Positions 1-10,474 of a DNA stretch of 64,000 nucleotides are shown in pieces. The DNA is from Prorocentrum cordatum (taxonomy: Eukaryota > Sar > Dinophyceae > Prorocentrales > Prorocentraceae). The notes beneath the pieces were generated by a model. The model ran no database searches and was not told where the DNA came from. It worked only from the letters and a program-made list of their open reading frames with translations. A program made the translations under genes and the position numbers. The stretch lies in NCBI GenBank assembly GCA_963575745.1, contig CAUYUJ010016059.1, positions 1,316,349 through 1,380,348 on the forward strand, in the 5' to 3' direction. Positions within the stretch are counted from its first letter, which is position 1. The number at the start of each line of letters is the position of its first letter.

Positions 1-107
1 TCGGGCGGCGTCAGGGCGGCCTAAATTAGCGCAGAGGAAGAATAAGGGCGAAAAAGGACAAACACAAGCAGGGGAAGAGACAGACAGGAGGCGAGCCTCG
101 CTGCCAC

Positions 108-246
108 TCAGGAGGCGCACGCCGGGAGGTACATCCGGGCGACGTGCAGCACCAAGTGGTAATTCGAGTAGCCCGTCACGTCCCTGACGAGGAAGACCGC
201 CGGCAAGACGAACAGCAGGCCCAGGTGAAGACGAGGGATGTGGAAC
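108..246 (-). CDS. candidate C-terminal exon of an unrecognised membrane protein
   Basis: The minus strand reads an exon starting FHIPRLHLGLLFVLPAVF and ending YLPACAS before a TGA at 108-110. It is preceded by a reasonable acceptor (…ctgtcaag|GTTCC). Residues about 8-20 are hydrophobic enough for a membrane segment, and the composition is balanced, unlike the arginine-rich shadow frames. I do not recognise the family. Upstream exons are not visible with confidence; the GC-rich stretch to 600 could hold one. It could also be a chance open stretch. Confidence 0.3.
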
Positions 247-990
247 CTTGACAGCGAACCGCCGTCACAGAGGAAAGACGGGGCATGCAGTCGCTCAACG
301 GAAGCGTTCCGGATCGCCAGACACCGAAGGTGCCGAGGGGGCAGCATGGGGGATCCAGACAAATCCACGGTGCAAGAGGCGGGAGGAAAACGGCCAGACA
401 GCCGGCGAAGGGCGTCAAGAAGCGAGGAGCCGAAAGGGCGGGTGTGAGCGGCATGCGTCGCCCAGGTGGCAGGAGGCACAGCTCAGACTGTATCAGACGA
501 GCAGCGCGATGGGGGAGGACCAGGTGTCCGTCGACCCCGTGAGGGGAGGGAACGGCCAAGCGTGAAGGATTGACCCTGGTCATTGTCCGACTGCAGTCCC
601 AGAAGCCCGCTGAGCTGGCCGAGGATCAGGGAGAGGGCCAGGGGAAACGGCGAGCAGATGGGGAGGAAGGAATAGGGCGGGCGCAGTGGGGGTGGCGGAG
701 AAGGGCGGCGGAAGGATGGAGGCAGAAGAGATGGAGGGCGGAAGCGGAGGGGCATGAGGGGGAGGGGGCCAGGGGAAATAATAAGGAAGAAGAAGAAGAA
801 GAAGGAGGAAAAGACGAGGCAAAGGGAATAGCTGCCTTGCATCTGCATATTCCTCCTCCTGCTTCTCGCGCATCATCATCCAACATTTTCCCTTCTTTTC
901 CTTCTGCCTCCCTCCTCCTCCTTCCTCCTCCTCTTCCTTCTTCTCCTCCTCCTCAGCTCACCCAGCTCACCATGTCACTTCCACTTTCAC
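247..990. other. GC-rich then polypurine/polypyrimidine stretch, no gene resolved
   Basis: Up to about 600 the sequence is GC-rich with overlapping open frames on both strands but none with convincing composition. From about 620 to 960 it turns into GGAGG/GAAGAA tracts and then CTC/TCC tracts, so the open frames there (proline- or arginine-rich) are low-complexity artefacts. Confidence 0.5.
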
Positions 991-1062
991 CTCTTTCTCA
1001 TGACCCTTCATTCTCGATTTCATCCCTGTCATAGATACGTGCATGTACTCTCGATTGGTCTC
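991..1062 (-). CDS. candidate 24-codon internal exon, unknown protein
   Basis: A 72-nt minus-strand block reading ETNREYMHVSMTGMKSRMKG plus HEKE lies between a pyrimidine-rich acceptor (ccgctcag|GAGACC) and a donor (AAAGAG|gtgaaa). It is phase 0 at both ends and free of the local low-complexity bias. No family is recognised. A copy-like piece of the CTTCTAAGAAG family lies just upstream on this strand (about 1150-1240), which would fit an intron. Splicing is not proved. Confidence 0.3.
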
Positions 1063-1139
1063 CTGAGCGGGAGGCGGCATCTGTACCAAAGACCAGGGGC
1101 ACGAGGAGAGGAAAGGCGATGGGAACGGAGGGTGGGTTG

Positions 1140-1245
1140 GCCCCGCGAGGGGCGGTATGGTCAAGGGGCGACCTTCTAAGAAGAAGCGCCTGCGCCTCTT
1201 GGGAGCTCCACTCCTTCGTGCAAGAAGGCACTGTGCCTCAAGGGC
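1140..1245. mobile_element. possible degenerate copy of the CCTTCTNAGAAGG inverted-repeat family
   Basis: Contains accttctaagaagaagcg and, in inverted orientation further right, cttcgtgcaagaaggcac. The motif resembles the ends of the better copies at 32.5, 35.3, 44.2, 49.9 and 52.9 kb. The match is weak and no TSD is visible. Confidence 0.25.
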
Positions 1246-1259
1246 TCCACTGAGAAGGC

Positions 1260-2040
1260 CACCCCATACGCTCCCAGAAGCGTGCCGCCCCAGACCCTGC
1301 CCCCCTGGTGCCCGCCGGCGCCGCGAGGGGCAGGCAAGGGTGGAGCACCAAGATAGCCGACGTTGTGAAAGAACCAAGCCGACTGTCAGACGAAGCCAGG
1401 ACGAGGATAAAATCGTGTGAAGACACAACGAGAATCTCTGAGATCTGGCGGCTCTGGTGGATGCCTCGAGCGCCGCGGCCTTCTCAGAGCGATCCGGAAC
1501 GCTCTGAGAGCGTTCCGGACCCCCCTGTAACGGATTAATCCTCGTCTTAGTCCCGACCGAAACAAGGCCGATTTCTGCTCATACTTTTCTGCGGATGGAT
1601 TCCGCGTTTGGACCCTTGGGCTATCATCAAACATTATCAGCGACGATAGCCCTGTGCCTGGGAGGTGGCCAAGAGGTCTAGAGACCCCGCGTTGAAAAGA
1701 CAAGTCCTCGATGAGGCAGCGTCGTGACCGAAGGCGCCGACTTGCGTAGACAATTACGCAGGATTGGCGATTTCACCGTCGTCGCCGCCACAAACCGCTG
1801 TGGCTCGTCGTCCCTCAACAAATCGGCGGTCCCCGAACGGGCGGAAACAACAAAGAAATTGGCTGCCGTCTCCGTCGCCGTCCAGCCCAAGTCGGCTCGA
1901 AACCAGCCAAAGTCCGTCGCCGTCCAGCCCAAGTTCGTCTGATCCGCGCCCAGCCGTGGCAACGACAACCTCCAGAAAAGCCGGAAAAACTCCGAAGCGC
2001 AGGCGTCGGCGTCTTCCTGCGCCTCTTAGCGGAACAGGCT
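1260..2040. other. no gene resolved; hairpin and short tandem repeat
   Basis: A 12-bp-arm hairpin (tccggaacgctc … gagcgttccgga) lies at about 1490-1516. At about 1875-1940 a roughly 40-bp unit containing cgtcgccgtccagcccaag occurs twice in tandem. A minus-strand open frame (1678-1968) covers this repeat and reads LGWTATDFGWFRADLGWTAT, so it is probably repeat-derived. Confidence 0.4.
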
Positions 2041-2214
2041 ATGACACAAACATGAACTTTCGGAGGTCCGCGCGGACTTCTCGGATCGGCGCTTGGGCCC
2101 ACCTGGCCGCGCCTCGGGCGCCACCCCTGGCGCGCTCCGCGCGCCAAGAAAAGGGGGGTCCAGCGCCGATCCGAGATATCCGCGCGGACCCCCGAAAATT
2201 CATGTTTGTCTCAT
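2041..2214. mobile_element. 174-bp MITE-like element with 53-bp terminal inverted repeats
   Basis: The left end (atgacacaaacatgaact… to …ctcggatcggcgct, 2041-2093) and the reverse complement of the right end (2162-2214) agree at all but about five of 53 positions. The centre holds the palindrome cctggcgcgctccgcgcgcc-like core. There is no coding capacity, so it would be non-autonomous. No clear TSD was found. A diverged copy lies at 5119-5267 and half-copies near 18340 and 63925. The inverted repeat is seen directly; mobility is inferred. Confidence 0.75.
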
Positions 2215-2334
2215 TGCCCGTCGGCCCCTGAGTGGCCCTCGCCGCTCCCCCCCTCTGCGGCCGCCCGTTCTGTCCCAATTTTTCCCCCTTTCGTGCATGC
2301 CGGCCAATTCGCTTCAACGGCGCCCCCGTTTAGC

Positions 2335-2568
2335 TCACGCATCGCCAGCGCAGGCGACCCCTGCCCCTGCCTCGCCGCCGACGAAAAAAGTGTGTGGCAT
2401 TGCCCCTTCTCCTGCAAAGGACGCCGACGTCTGCGCTCCGGAGGCTATCGGGCTCTCCTGGAGGTCGTCGCTGCCGCGGCTCGGCGCGGGCCGCCGCCGC
2501 TCACCGTCGACGGGGCGCCGCGCGCCCTGCTCCTGCCGCAGCTGGGCGAGGGCCGAGAGGGCTGCCAT
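2335..2568 (-). CDS. candidate first exon or short ORF, unknown
   Basis: A minus-strand ATG opens a 77-codon frame (MAALSALAQLRQEQGARRPV…) to a TGA at 2335-2337. A good donor (GTCGACG|gtgagc) falls after about 21 codons, so the real coding part may be only the first 60 nt. It is alanine/glycine-rich and unrecognised. Confidence 0.25.
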   Translation of the reverse strand: MAALSALAQLRQEQGARRPVDGERRRPAPSRGSDDLQESPIASGAQTSASFAGEGAMPHTFFVGGEAGAGVACAGDA

Positions 2569-2789
2569 CGTGCCTAGGGCGGCGGGCACGCGGAGTGCGT
2601 CGGGGTGGCCGGAGGCTCAGAGGCGGAACGCGGGCGAGCGCCCACGAAAGAAGCCCATCGGGGAAGGACAGCGGGGGGCGTGGGCGAGCGAGCGAGCGAG
2701 CGTCCATCCGGCCCCACTGGTCAGAGGGCCGCGCCCGTTTGCGCGGGGACGTGTCGGGTCGTAGCCACCGTGAAGAAAATGTGAAACCA

Positions 2790-3200
2790 TGTGCACGTGC
2801 TCCCACTTCGCATTCACGTATTGGATCTCCACACTCTGCCATGTCGCACTTTGCGTCACACTCTTGAGCCAAGTGGTACCGTTAATGTCGCCATGTCCTC
2901 TCTGTTGATTGCCCGGCATGGTGTCGTCTCACACACATGCTTGCCCAGAAACGTCCAAATCTCGTCGTCCCACCATTTCTGTTGACCAGCATGATTGCGA
3001 TCAATTGCTTTGCTTGCCGTGCGGCTGGGGTGCCACTGCAGCGCTCTTTGTGTCCATCTTGTCTCGGGGTGTGCTGCCACCTGCGCCGCGAGCCTCCAGT
3101 GTAACCGGCGCTGCCCTGTCACCGAATCATTCCTTGACATTGTGCAGCCGCATGAGATGTTCTGCACGATGTGTCGACAGTCGAATGGAATCGACCCAAA
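2790..3200 (-). pseudogene. non-LTR retrotransposon reverse-transcriptase C-terminus, frameshifted
   Basis: In one minus frame the segment reads …RWTQRALQWHP … GQQKWWDDEIWTFLGKH, the pattern R-W-x4-L-x-W-x-P followed by a basic stretch and W-x-DD-[EI] that ends many LINE-type RT proteins. In another frame just downstream it continues GTTWLKSVTQSATWQSVEIQ, matching the usual W-x4-A-x-[DS]-x2-W-x2-[LV]-E tail. The two halves need a frame change, so this is a decayed 3' remnant. Upstream parts (3200-3520) are open but unrecognised. Family assignment rests on motif memory, not on a search. Confidence 0.5.
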
Positions 3201-3219
3201 TCTTCTCACTGTCCGCGTC

Positions 3220-4185
3220 GCTGTCGCTATCGGCGTCGCTTGGTGGGGGGGCTCCGGGTGGTGGCGGTGGATTGCTTTCGATTTCAGAGTCGTCGGTCGT
3301 GCTCGATGTCTGAGTCGTCGGTCTACAGCGGGGGCGTGGGAGGCAAAGGGAGGAAAATTCCGCGCAGCGCCCAATCCAGAACCCTGCTGATTGTTCTGTC
3401 TGTTTCGCGCGGATCGCCCCAACAAGCGCAGAGGAAGTTCGAAGCATTGGACAACTGCTGGGATATCTGCGCCAGCCATCTTGGTGGCTATTACGAACCG
3501 ACGCTCATCGAAGCTAGTCAAGACTCAGAGGAGAAATACGCACGACCACCACCGCGAACATATCGGACAAGACCAGTCCACATCGAATCTGGCAATCGGA
3601 TCGAAACGAAGTGTGCGTCGGATCGTGCTGCTTCGGCGCAGAATTAAGATCGAATCGGACAGGCTGCGCCAAGATACACAGAAACGCCATTCAAGCGTCG
3701 GGGCGAATCGGATCGTCGGGGACCTCTTTATGGGTGGGCGACTTTTTTGAGGCGGAGGGAGGAGGGCGGTCAACAATCAAGAGGCTCCAATTGTGCTGCC
3801 ATGTGTCTGTTGCTGGCCTGGGCGGGCAAATCCTGCCCCCTGGACAGACGAGCGCTAACTCAAGGCGCTGCCCGTGACAATGATTGCCCAGGAGAGTGGC
3901 CGATCGGGGAGGGACCGACCCCTGGGCGGCGGCACGCCTGAGCAACGTCCTGTGTTGGGTGACGCTCGGGCGTGCCACGGCCCAGGGGTCGGCCCCCCAC
4001 CGACGGATTCTCGGTGGCGGTAGGGGAGAATGGAGAGGGGAAGGAACAAGGAGGGTGGAGAAGATTGGGGGCTGAAGAGAAACTTAGCAGGCGGAGGGGT
4101 ACGGAAGGAGGCGAGGGGGACAGAGGAGAAGGATATCGAAAACGGTATGGGGGATCGGGAGGGGGTGGAGGCAGATCGGGGGAAG
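3220..4185. other. no gene resolved
   Basis: Mixed-composition sequence with overlapping frames on both strands. A minus frame (3525-3776) could be further retrotransposon debris but shows no motif. Around 3920-4010 a GC-rich inverted stretch (ccgacccctgggcggcggcacg … cgtgccacggcccaggggtcgg) forms a hairpin with about 22-bp imperfect arms. Confidence 0.35.
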
Positions 4186-4189
4186 GTGA

Positions 4190-4760
4190 GAAAATGACAA
4201 CGACGACCATCACCACCACCACCACACCACTCTCCCAAGATCACAGCAACGACCACGGCAACCGCGAAACATCCACAATCACAGCCAGGACCACGAATGC
4301 GGCGACGGCGATGAGAACAGCGACGAGCGAAACAAGCACTACGTATCAGGACCACCACCACCACCACAACCACCGCGACCACGAGGACCACGACGGCGGC
4401 GACGACGCCGAGGACAGCGGCGGCGACAACCACGACAACGACCACCACCACCACGACTGCGAGGACGACGAGGGCGGCGACGACGACGGCCAACACGACC
4501 GCAGCCAGGACTACGTAGGCGACGGCTTCGACGTGCTCTGCCGCCTCTCTGGCCAACCGCCAACACGTCCAGAGGGCGCTCGTGCTGCCCGCTGGCGCGG
4601 GCCTCGCCGCCCAACCCACCCAGCCAGTGGCTGCTGCGACCACGACGACGACGATCGCCACGACGATGACAACGACGCCGCCGCTGCCGACGCCGACGCC
4701 GACGCCGACGCCGCCGACGCCGCCACCGACGACGACGACGACGACGACGATATCTTCGTC
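4190..4760. repeat. degenerate trinucleotide tract (CAC/GAC/GCC)
   Basis: About 570 bp of imperfect CAC, GAC and GCC triplets giving apparent poly-Asp/His/Thr frames on plus and poly-Val/Arg frames on minus. The long minus frame across it (324 codons) is valine-rich only because of the repeat. I do not call a gene. Confidence 0.8.
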
Positions 4761-4904
4761 GTATGTCGTCGTCGGTGCGGATGCCGTCGGGCCTTTGTGG
4801 AGGCTCTCGTCGCCGCTGGCGCGGCTCAAGAGGCCAGTCAGGGACGGACCCGGCGCTAGGGAGCCGACCCGGGTAGAGAGGTGTTAGCCTGTTCTGCGTT
4901 TTGC

Positions 4905-5100
4905 CATGTATTTCGGCCAGAAGCCGCGGAGGCCCCCCCAAACCAGGCCATTTAAGATCGCAACGCATCGCAGACGCAACGGCGAAGCGTCGGCGACGTC
5001 GGGGTTGGAAAAATCAGGATCCAAATCGCGACGCATCGACGGTGCATCGGCGATGCAGCGACATCCTCCGACCATATCTGCCCTGGTCCCAATCTATGGA
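4905..5100. repeat. partial copy of the CATCGGCGATGC element
   Basis: The segment gcatcggcgatgcagc followed by gacatcctccgacc and a GGTCCCAATC end resembles the right end of the 268-bp TIR element at 49236-49503. The left part is too diverged to define an end. Confidence 0.4.
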
Positions 5101-5118
5101 GGAACAAAAAAAATAATC

Positions 5119-5267
5119 TGTCGGAGATCCGCGCGGATTTCTCGGATCTGCGCTGAACCCCCGTCCCCGGCGCGCGGAGCGCGCCAGGGACGGCGCCGGA
5201 GGCACCGCCAGGGGAGCGCCGATTCAAGAAATGGTCCGCGCCTAGCTCCAAAAGTGCATGTGTAAAC
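5119..5267. mobile_element. diverged copy of the 2041 TIR element
   Basis: The left end carries cggagatccgcgcggatt and ctcggatctgcgct. The right end, reverse-complemented, reads ggcgcggaccatttcttga then atcggcgctc. The centre has the same ggcgcgcggagcgcgcc palindrome. The ends agree at roughly two-thirds of positions, so this is an older insertion than the 2041 copy. Confidence 0.55.
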
Positions 5268-5339
5268 TTCAGAACCACACATCGATCCCCCGTGTTACCG
5301 CTAGCGCAAAAGAGAGACAATCAGTCCTGGACAAGTAAA

Positions 5340-6420
5340 AACCGGGAGCTGCATCGTTAGCACACGAACTGTTCATGCATTTCCACAAGAAAAGGGGAGG
5401 GGGAGCACCGACATCTCAAGAGTCGTCGGGGTTCCTTCGGGGAGCATGCCACGAATCCTCAGGTATCTCCAGGAATCATGTGATATTGCTGCGGAAATTT
5501 CAAAAAACATTAGATATCTGAGGTGGCCCATAGGGGGCTGCGAGGAAGCCTAAAGGAAGTTATATAGTGTATATATATATAGACATATATTTATATATAA
5601 CGATAATACTCCAGGAACCCGCAACAAACCTGCAGGAATCCCCAGGAGTCCTTCGGGAACCTCACACGGATCCCCAGAACGTGCAAAATATGAAAGCATA
5701 CCGTGGGGATCTTGGGGACTCCGATGGTCCCATGAAATCCCGGAATCCTCAAGGGATCTCTACGTATCTTTCAGCAGAGAGCAGAAACCCGCAGGAACCC
5801 CAAGGAACCCTTGGGAATCCGATCGCAACCACCGAAAAGAAATAATTCGTTCTTGGGGGGATGAACCGGATGTCCAAGAATTCTCACGAATCCGTCGGGA
5901 ACCGGCAAGAAAACACTAATATTTCGGGAAAAATTCGAAAGCAGGCAGGCGTCAACCCAGTCAATAACCGTACTGCAGCGAACAAGAACTACTTCAGAAC
6001 TCCTTCGGGACTCACGTATCCTCCAGGGATCGCCAGACATGTCTTTTCACCCGAAATCCACACGGGATACAGCACAAACCCGAACGAAAATTTCAAGCAT
6101 CCTGCATGAGTCCTCGCGAACAATTTTCGAAAATCGTTACAAGACTCTCGACAATCTTCCGACAACCGCAACAGAAAACTTCATGGACCCCATCAACCCT
6201 GCAAGAGCATGCACAAAATCCTTCAAGAACCTTGGCACGTCCACTGGGACTTCGTCCAGCATCCCTAGGAATCTCTCAGGCAACCTCAAGAATCTTCAGG
6301 AAATCACAGGAGCACAAAGCACCTCTCAGGAATCCCTTTTTTAAAAACATGTTATCAACTATCCAGGGAAGACTTCGGGAAACGGCGCGGATGTTCCCAA
6401 TATCCGTCTGGAATCATCAG
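5340..6420. repeat. AT-richer degenerate tract of AGGAATCC/TCAAGAA-type short repeats
   Basis: Short motifs such as ctccaggaa, cccgcaggaa, cctcagg and ccttcgggaa recur every few tens of bases over about 1 kb. A (TA)n patch lies at 5565-5600. Several plus-strand frames stay open (rich in Asn, Pro, Gln), which such a repeat would produce. No recognisable gene. Confidence 0.55.
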
Positions 6421-6820
6421 CGCAACGCGACCGCGCAGATCACGTCCTCTCATCCGTCTCCTTTAGTATTCCCTTCCTGGGCTAACGATATGCCCCTAGC
6501 TGGACGGCCAACCTCTTTAGTTACTTATGGATGGGGAGGGAAAACACGGGCGAAGAGGACAAACGAGGATACAATAATGGCCCACGAACTGTGAAACATC
6601 GATATGGGCCAATCGAACATGGCACGGGCATGGAAAACCAAGTGAGATGACAGCGGGGAAAAACCTGGATGAAAAAACACGCAAAGTATATACCATTATT
6701 TTTCGCGTCTGGTGCTCAAACGAGACTGTCGCGTCTCGTCGGACCACGCGCGCAAACCGTGCATGGAACCGACGAAAGAATAGCAAACTACAAAGAGAGG
6801 AGTTTCTGCTGACCGCGCCG
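6420..6820. other. no gene resolved
   Basis: Unique-looking sequence with short frames only; nothing recognised on either strand. Confidence 0.4.
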
Positions 6821-6821
6821 C

Positions 6822-7225
6822 TCATAACAATTTAGCGACCAGCAACCGACAAATTGATGGAGCACGGTCTCGTTCACTGGCATACTCAACTTTCATGCCT
6901 GGCGCTCCACGAAAATCCACGAACATAGTTCGTGGAAACATCCCCTGCGCCACTACGTCGCGATCGCAAGCATTCATAGCTCGCGAACTGCAATCGTCTG
7001 CGCCATCGCCTGCTACCGTTGGGGCCGCGAGCTGCGATGGCACAGTCGTTGCGAACCCAGGCCGTCTGTGCATGTGATGTTGGACGAACCAGTGACTTCA
7101 TCATGCTGGTCGCTGGTGCGACCGCCATGCTGGTAGCAAAGCATGAGCTTCCTGCGCCGCTCCTCGCTCAGCCTGACGGTGCCGCGGTCGTAGCTGAGCT
7201 GGCCTGTCCTGATATCCAGTCTCAA
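6822..7225 (-). pseudogene. possible reverse-transcriptase fragment in two frames
   Basis: One minus frame (7013-7225) reads GQLSYDRGTVRLSEERRRKL, which resembles the segment that follows the catalytic DD box in several RT families (G-x-[VM]-x-[LV]-x3-[RK]-x2-K-L). A second minus frame (6822-7073) reads MNACDRDVVAQGMF and FVDFRGAPGMKVEYASERD and also has non-random composition. The frames do not join without an indel or intron. The catalytic box itself is not visible, so the assignment is tentative. Confidence 0.3.
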
Positions 7226-8240
7226 TTATCGGCCGATGTCCCCCTTCAGTCCCATCGTTCGTCATCTGGTGACGTCCAGTCTGCGAGAGAGAGATAGAGA
7301 GAGAATGCGAGAGAGAGAGAGATAGAAGAACCAGAGAAAATGAAAAACCAGGCGCGCCACTCGAGAGGACCGCCGCACGTGAGCGACAACCAATAACAGT
7401 GCTCCAACACTGTTCAATTCAATTCGGTAGTTTGGATCATGTTCCAACTGCGGCGTTGGCAGCATTCAAGAATCAGTGCTTGTTTTCTTCCGCCGTTCGG
7501 AATGGCGCTGTGGTCCACAGGCGGAACGCATTTCTGGACCCGCTTCCAAATTCGTCGCTGCCGCTCCCCTTTGTTTCCCCTCTTCCGCCTTCCCCTGTTC
7601 CTCATGGTTCCACCTGCCCCTCCTCCCTACTCAACTCCTGTTCCTCCCCCTCCTCAGCGTTCTCGTCGCCGTCCTCTCTTTTCGAAGCACAAGCGCCAAG
7701 ACTTCCGATCGCACAGCAAGCGGTAAGTCAATTCTTACAACTGCCTTTGGGGATCCACATCTTCTACGATGCCCCATCTTGAGGGCACCAGAAGCTTCAT
7801 CGGTTTGCCTCAACAGTCTCTCTCTCTCTCTCTTTCTCTGTCTTCGGCGTTTTGGCGGTGGTCGCCCGCCGTCCCAGCGGGGGCTCCAAGAGAGCCCAAA
7901 ATGGCAACGGTGAGGCTTCAAGGGGACGCCAAGAGGCCCCCATGTGGCTCCCAAAGGCATATAACAAGACACGTTCTGGCCCCTTTGTTTCACTGTGTCT
8001 TACTGGCCCCCCTTTTCCAAACCGTTTGCATGAATAACGTTTCTGGCCTGGCTGGTCGGCCTTCTTTATTCCGGACGCCTGCTGGCAACGCAGTGCGCGC
8101 TTGGTCACACACATCTTGGCAGGAGGAGAAAGAGGAACCGAACAGTCAGGAATCTCAGCACGACGACTGAACGCCGCTCGCATGTATTGGCGTCGACTAC
8201 TCGGGTCATCAGCCTGTCGAAGTGTTCAATGTTCGCATTC
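7226..8240. other. no gene resolved; GA, CT and CTCTCT tracts
   Basis: Contains (GAGA)n at 7285-7325, a C/T-rich stretch at 7540-7680 and (TC)n at 7815-7840. Frames on both strands are shaped by these tracts. Confidence 0.4.
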
Positions 8241-8804
8241 AGCTATTGTGATGTATGTTCTTGTTTGCGCCATGTTACTGTTCGTTGTACCATCCAGAGA
8301 ACAGTGTCCCTCGTGGGCGGCGGTGCCGAGAGCGTCCCATTGTCAACACCTTCAACGAAAGCTGCCGCAAAATGCAAAGGACATCCTCGGCGGTCTTGAG
8401 GTAAATTAACTCGCACAGATCTGTTCAATGTCTGCGCGATCACCGTTGCCATCGGCATTGCCTTCATCGTCCGATGAATTGGGCGATTCTGCGAACGGCC
8501 GGTGGAACTCCTCGCAACGCAAACGCACATACGCAAAACCCACTGCTGTCATGCAGCTGGTGTGGAACATCTCGTCAGCAGGGCACCCCTAAGCCTCGCA
8601 CCACACCCTTGAATGATATCGTACAATCCTGCATGCACCGCACTTCTTCGCACGCTGCATGCTGTTGACATCTCCTGGCCCATTCTCTGATGCACCACAG
8701 TGCCAGCGATGAAGTGGAATCTCCTTCCCAACAAACTCCAAACGATTTAGATCGGGATCAAGCGGACCAGGTGCCGCGTCAGGAACGGAGCGTTGGGCAC
8801 ATGC

Positions 8805-9020
8805 TCATTCACACAAACATGGCATGTGACAGATGCTATCACTCGCCATCTTGGAACAATTCCAGCAAAATGCATCGCTGCAAATCCATTTCTGTGCTTC
8901 GACGCCGCATGTCGGGCACTTCGGGCACTTCGCTGGATTATTCATGCGTGCGAAGAATAATCGCGAATACATGCCTTGCGATCTAAACTCCGCATCTGTA
9001 TGAAATCGGAGGGGATGCAT
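8805..9020 (-). CDS. candidate cysteine-rich exon or gene remnant
   Basis: The minus frame reads YSRLFFARMNNPAKCPKCPT, CGVEAQKWICSDAFCWNC and SKMASDSICHMPCLCE, with cysteines spaced C-x2-C-x2-C … C-x4-C-x2-C, the look of a zinc-binding module. Neighbouring minus frames (8942-9199 and 8983-9354) also read as plausible protein (…NGLSGNYRCIPSDFIQMRS), so a longer gene broken by introns or frameshifts could run from about 9.75 to 8.8 kb. Function unknown. Confidence 0.3.
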   Translation of the reverse strand: MHPLRFHTDAEFRSQGMYSRLFFARMNNPAKCPKCPTCGVEAQKWICSDAFCWNCSKMASDSICHMPCLCE

Positions 9021-9026
9021 CTATAA

Positions 9027-9602
9027 TTGCCTGACAGACCATTGCGTATCTCGATATTGCGATCGGCTTGTTGGGGGGCGAACTCCGCGGCGTCCGTGCT
9101 CCAACCGGCACAATCAGGACGCTCAGGCTGCACTGGACTGCATGGAGCCGGGTGCGACAACGGGCGAACAGGATCTGAACACCAACAAGCCATGCACACA
9201 TGCAGGGTCTTGTTGACTCAAAAGAACATGTCCGATTCGTTCCAATGTATTTGTTGTCCTGAATACAACTGCCTTGGTGTTCATCTCGCTGACTCACCTG
9301 TTGTGTCTTGCCTCTACGGTCGAACTTTGCTCGACCGACTGCACGTAGCTGCATCTGGCGGTGGTGTTTCTGAGGTCTGGACGGCTTGGGCGGTCAATCG
9401 CATGGCGGCGCGAAGTCCAAACATTCACTCGGCTGCTCCATGGCTGGCCAGGGCAACGCTGAAGGTGGGCTACGCGAGGCCTTATGCAATTGGACCTGTT
9501 GGCCCCGAGACGGTCAAAGGAACCTCCATGAGGCAACACCGAACGGCACGCATACGTCAAATGACTGCGAGGAAGGCACACAAGCCCAAGAAGGTAGATT
9601 AG
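9027..9602 (+). CDS. 191-codon open frame, doubtful
   Basis: The longest complex plus-strand frame here, from MPDRPLRIS to KAHKPKKVD with a TAG stop. It overlaps the minus-strand candidates at 8.8-9.75 kb, so at most one strand is likely real. No motif is recognised. I list it because it is not low-complexity. Confidence 0.15.
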   Translation: MPDRPLRISILRSACWGANSAASVLQPAQSGRSGCTGLHGAGCDNGRTGSEHQQAMHTCRVLLTQKNMSDSFQCICCPEYNCLGVHLADSPVVSCLYGRTLLDRLHVAASGGGVSEVWTAWAVNRMAARSPNIHSAAPWLARATLKVGYARPYAIGPVGPETVKGTSMRQHRTARIRQMTARKAHKPKKVD

Positions 9603-9769
9603 GGGCCTCCAATCAGCCCAGGTTCCCGAAACATGCGCCCACAGTGCGAATCCCGCACACATCAGCCACGCGTGCCGAAAAGGCCCCAGAAGAATGCAGG
9701 GAATGCCACCAATGTCGCGAAGAGCTCCCGAGAGAAACCCCGCACGGCTTCCCAAAAGAAGGCCTCACA

Positions 9770-10320
9770 CAATCCTTTATGGCCTGGCTCCTGCTTCTCC
9801 TTCTCCCGCTCCTCCTGGCTCTCCTCCTCCGTCTCGCCGTCGTCGCCCTCCTCCTCCTCCTCCTCCTCCTCCCCTCCCCTCGTCCCACCCACCATCCGCA
9901 TCCTCTGGCTCCGTCTCTTCGCGTTCCTCCGGCTATCCCTCTCCCCCGTCCCTCCTCTGCAGCAGTTCGGCAGCCGCCTCCTCCAGGGCTGCTGCTGCCC
10001 CTGGCCCTCCCGCCTCCGTCCTCCCTCCCCCCACCCGTTCCCCCTCATCATCACCCAAACCAGTCTCGTCCTGAATTGTTCCATCCTCCCTCCCCGCCGT
10101 CCGCGACGATTCTCTCTCTCTCCGCAGCCCCTGAGCGCGGCCCCAGAATCCAACCAACGCCGCGCCAGGCCGGCGCACGCGCCCCGTCGCAGGGGCCTGC
10201 CCGTTCCAGATGGGGGGGGGGAAAGGAGGGAGGCCCACCTTCAAACCGTCCTCTGTCGCGAGGTTATCAAAATGAGGAGGAGGAGGTAGGTCGAGCGGCC
10301 GGGCCACTCAAGAAGTGAAG
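9770..10320. repeat. C/T-rich low-complexity tract
   Basis: Dominated by CTCCTC, CCCTCC and CCTCCGCC strings on the plus strand; proline/serine-rich plus frames and arginine-rich minus frames follow from that. No gene called. Confidence 0.6.
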
Positions 10321-10474
10321 TAGTTCGCAAATGCTGGTGACGGCGTACCTTGCGAGTCTTCACACGGCGCACCTGGTCAGTAGAGCTGTAGACGCAGCAG
10401 TCTCATAGGGCCATACATAGGCCGTCGGCCGAGTTCTGTCTGGCATCAATAGCGGCGCACAGACGTATGATTCT

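Noticed and set aside
2858-2880. Minus strand contains ccacttggctcaag, resembling the 3' part of the dinoflagellate spliced leader (…TTTTGGCTCAAG), as in a relict SL of a retroposed cDNA.
   Set aside because: Only the last ten bases match exactly, upstream bases do not, and the same bases form part of the retrotransposon tail frame (TTWLKSVTQ). Chance is likely.
3855-4829. 324-codon minus-strand frame rich in valine.
   Set aside because: Produced by the CAC/GAC trinucleotide tract; residues follow the repeat.
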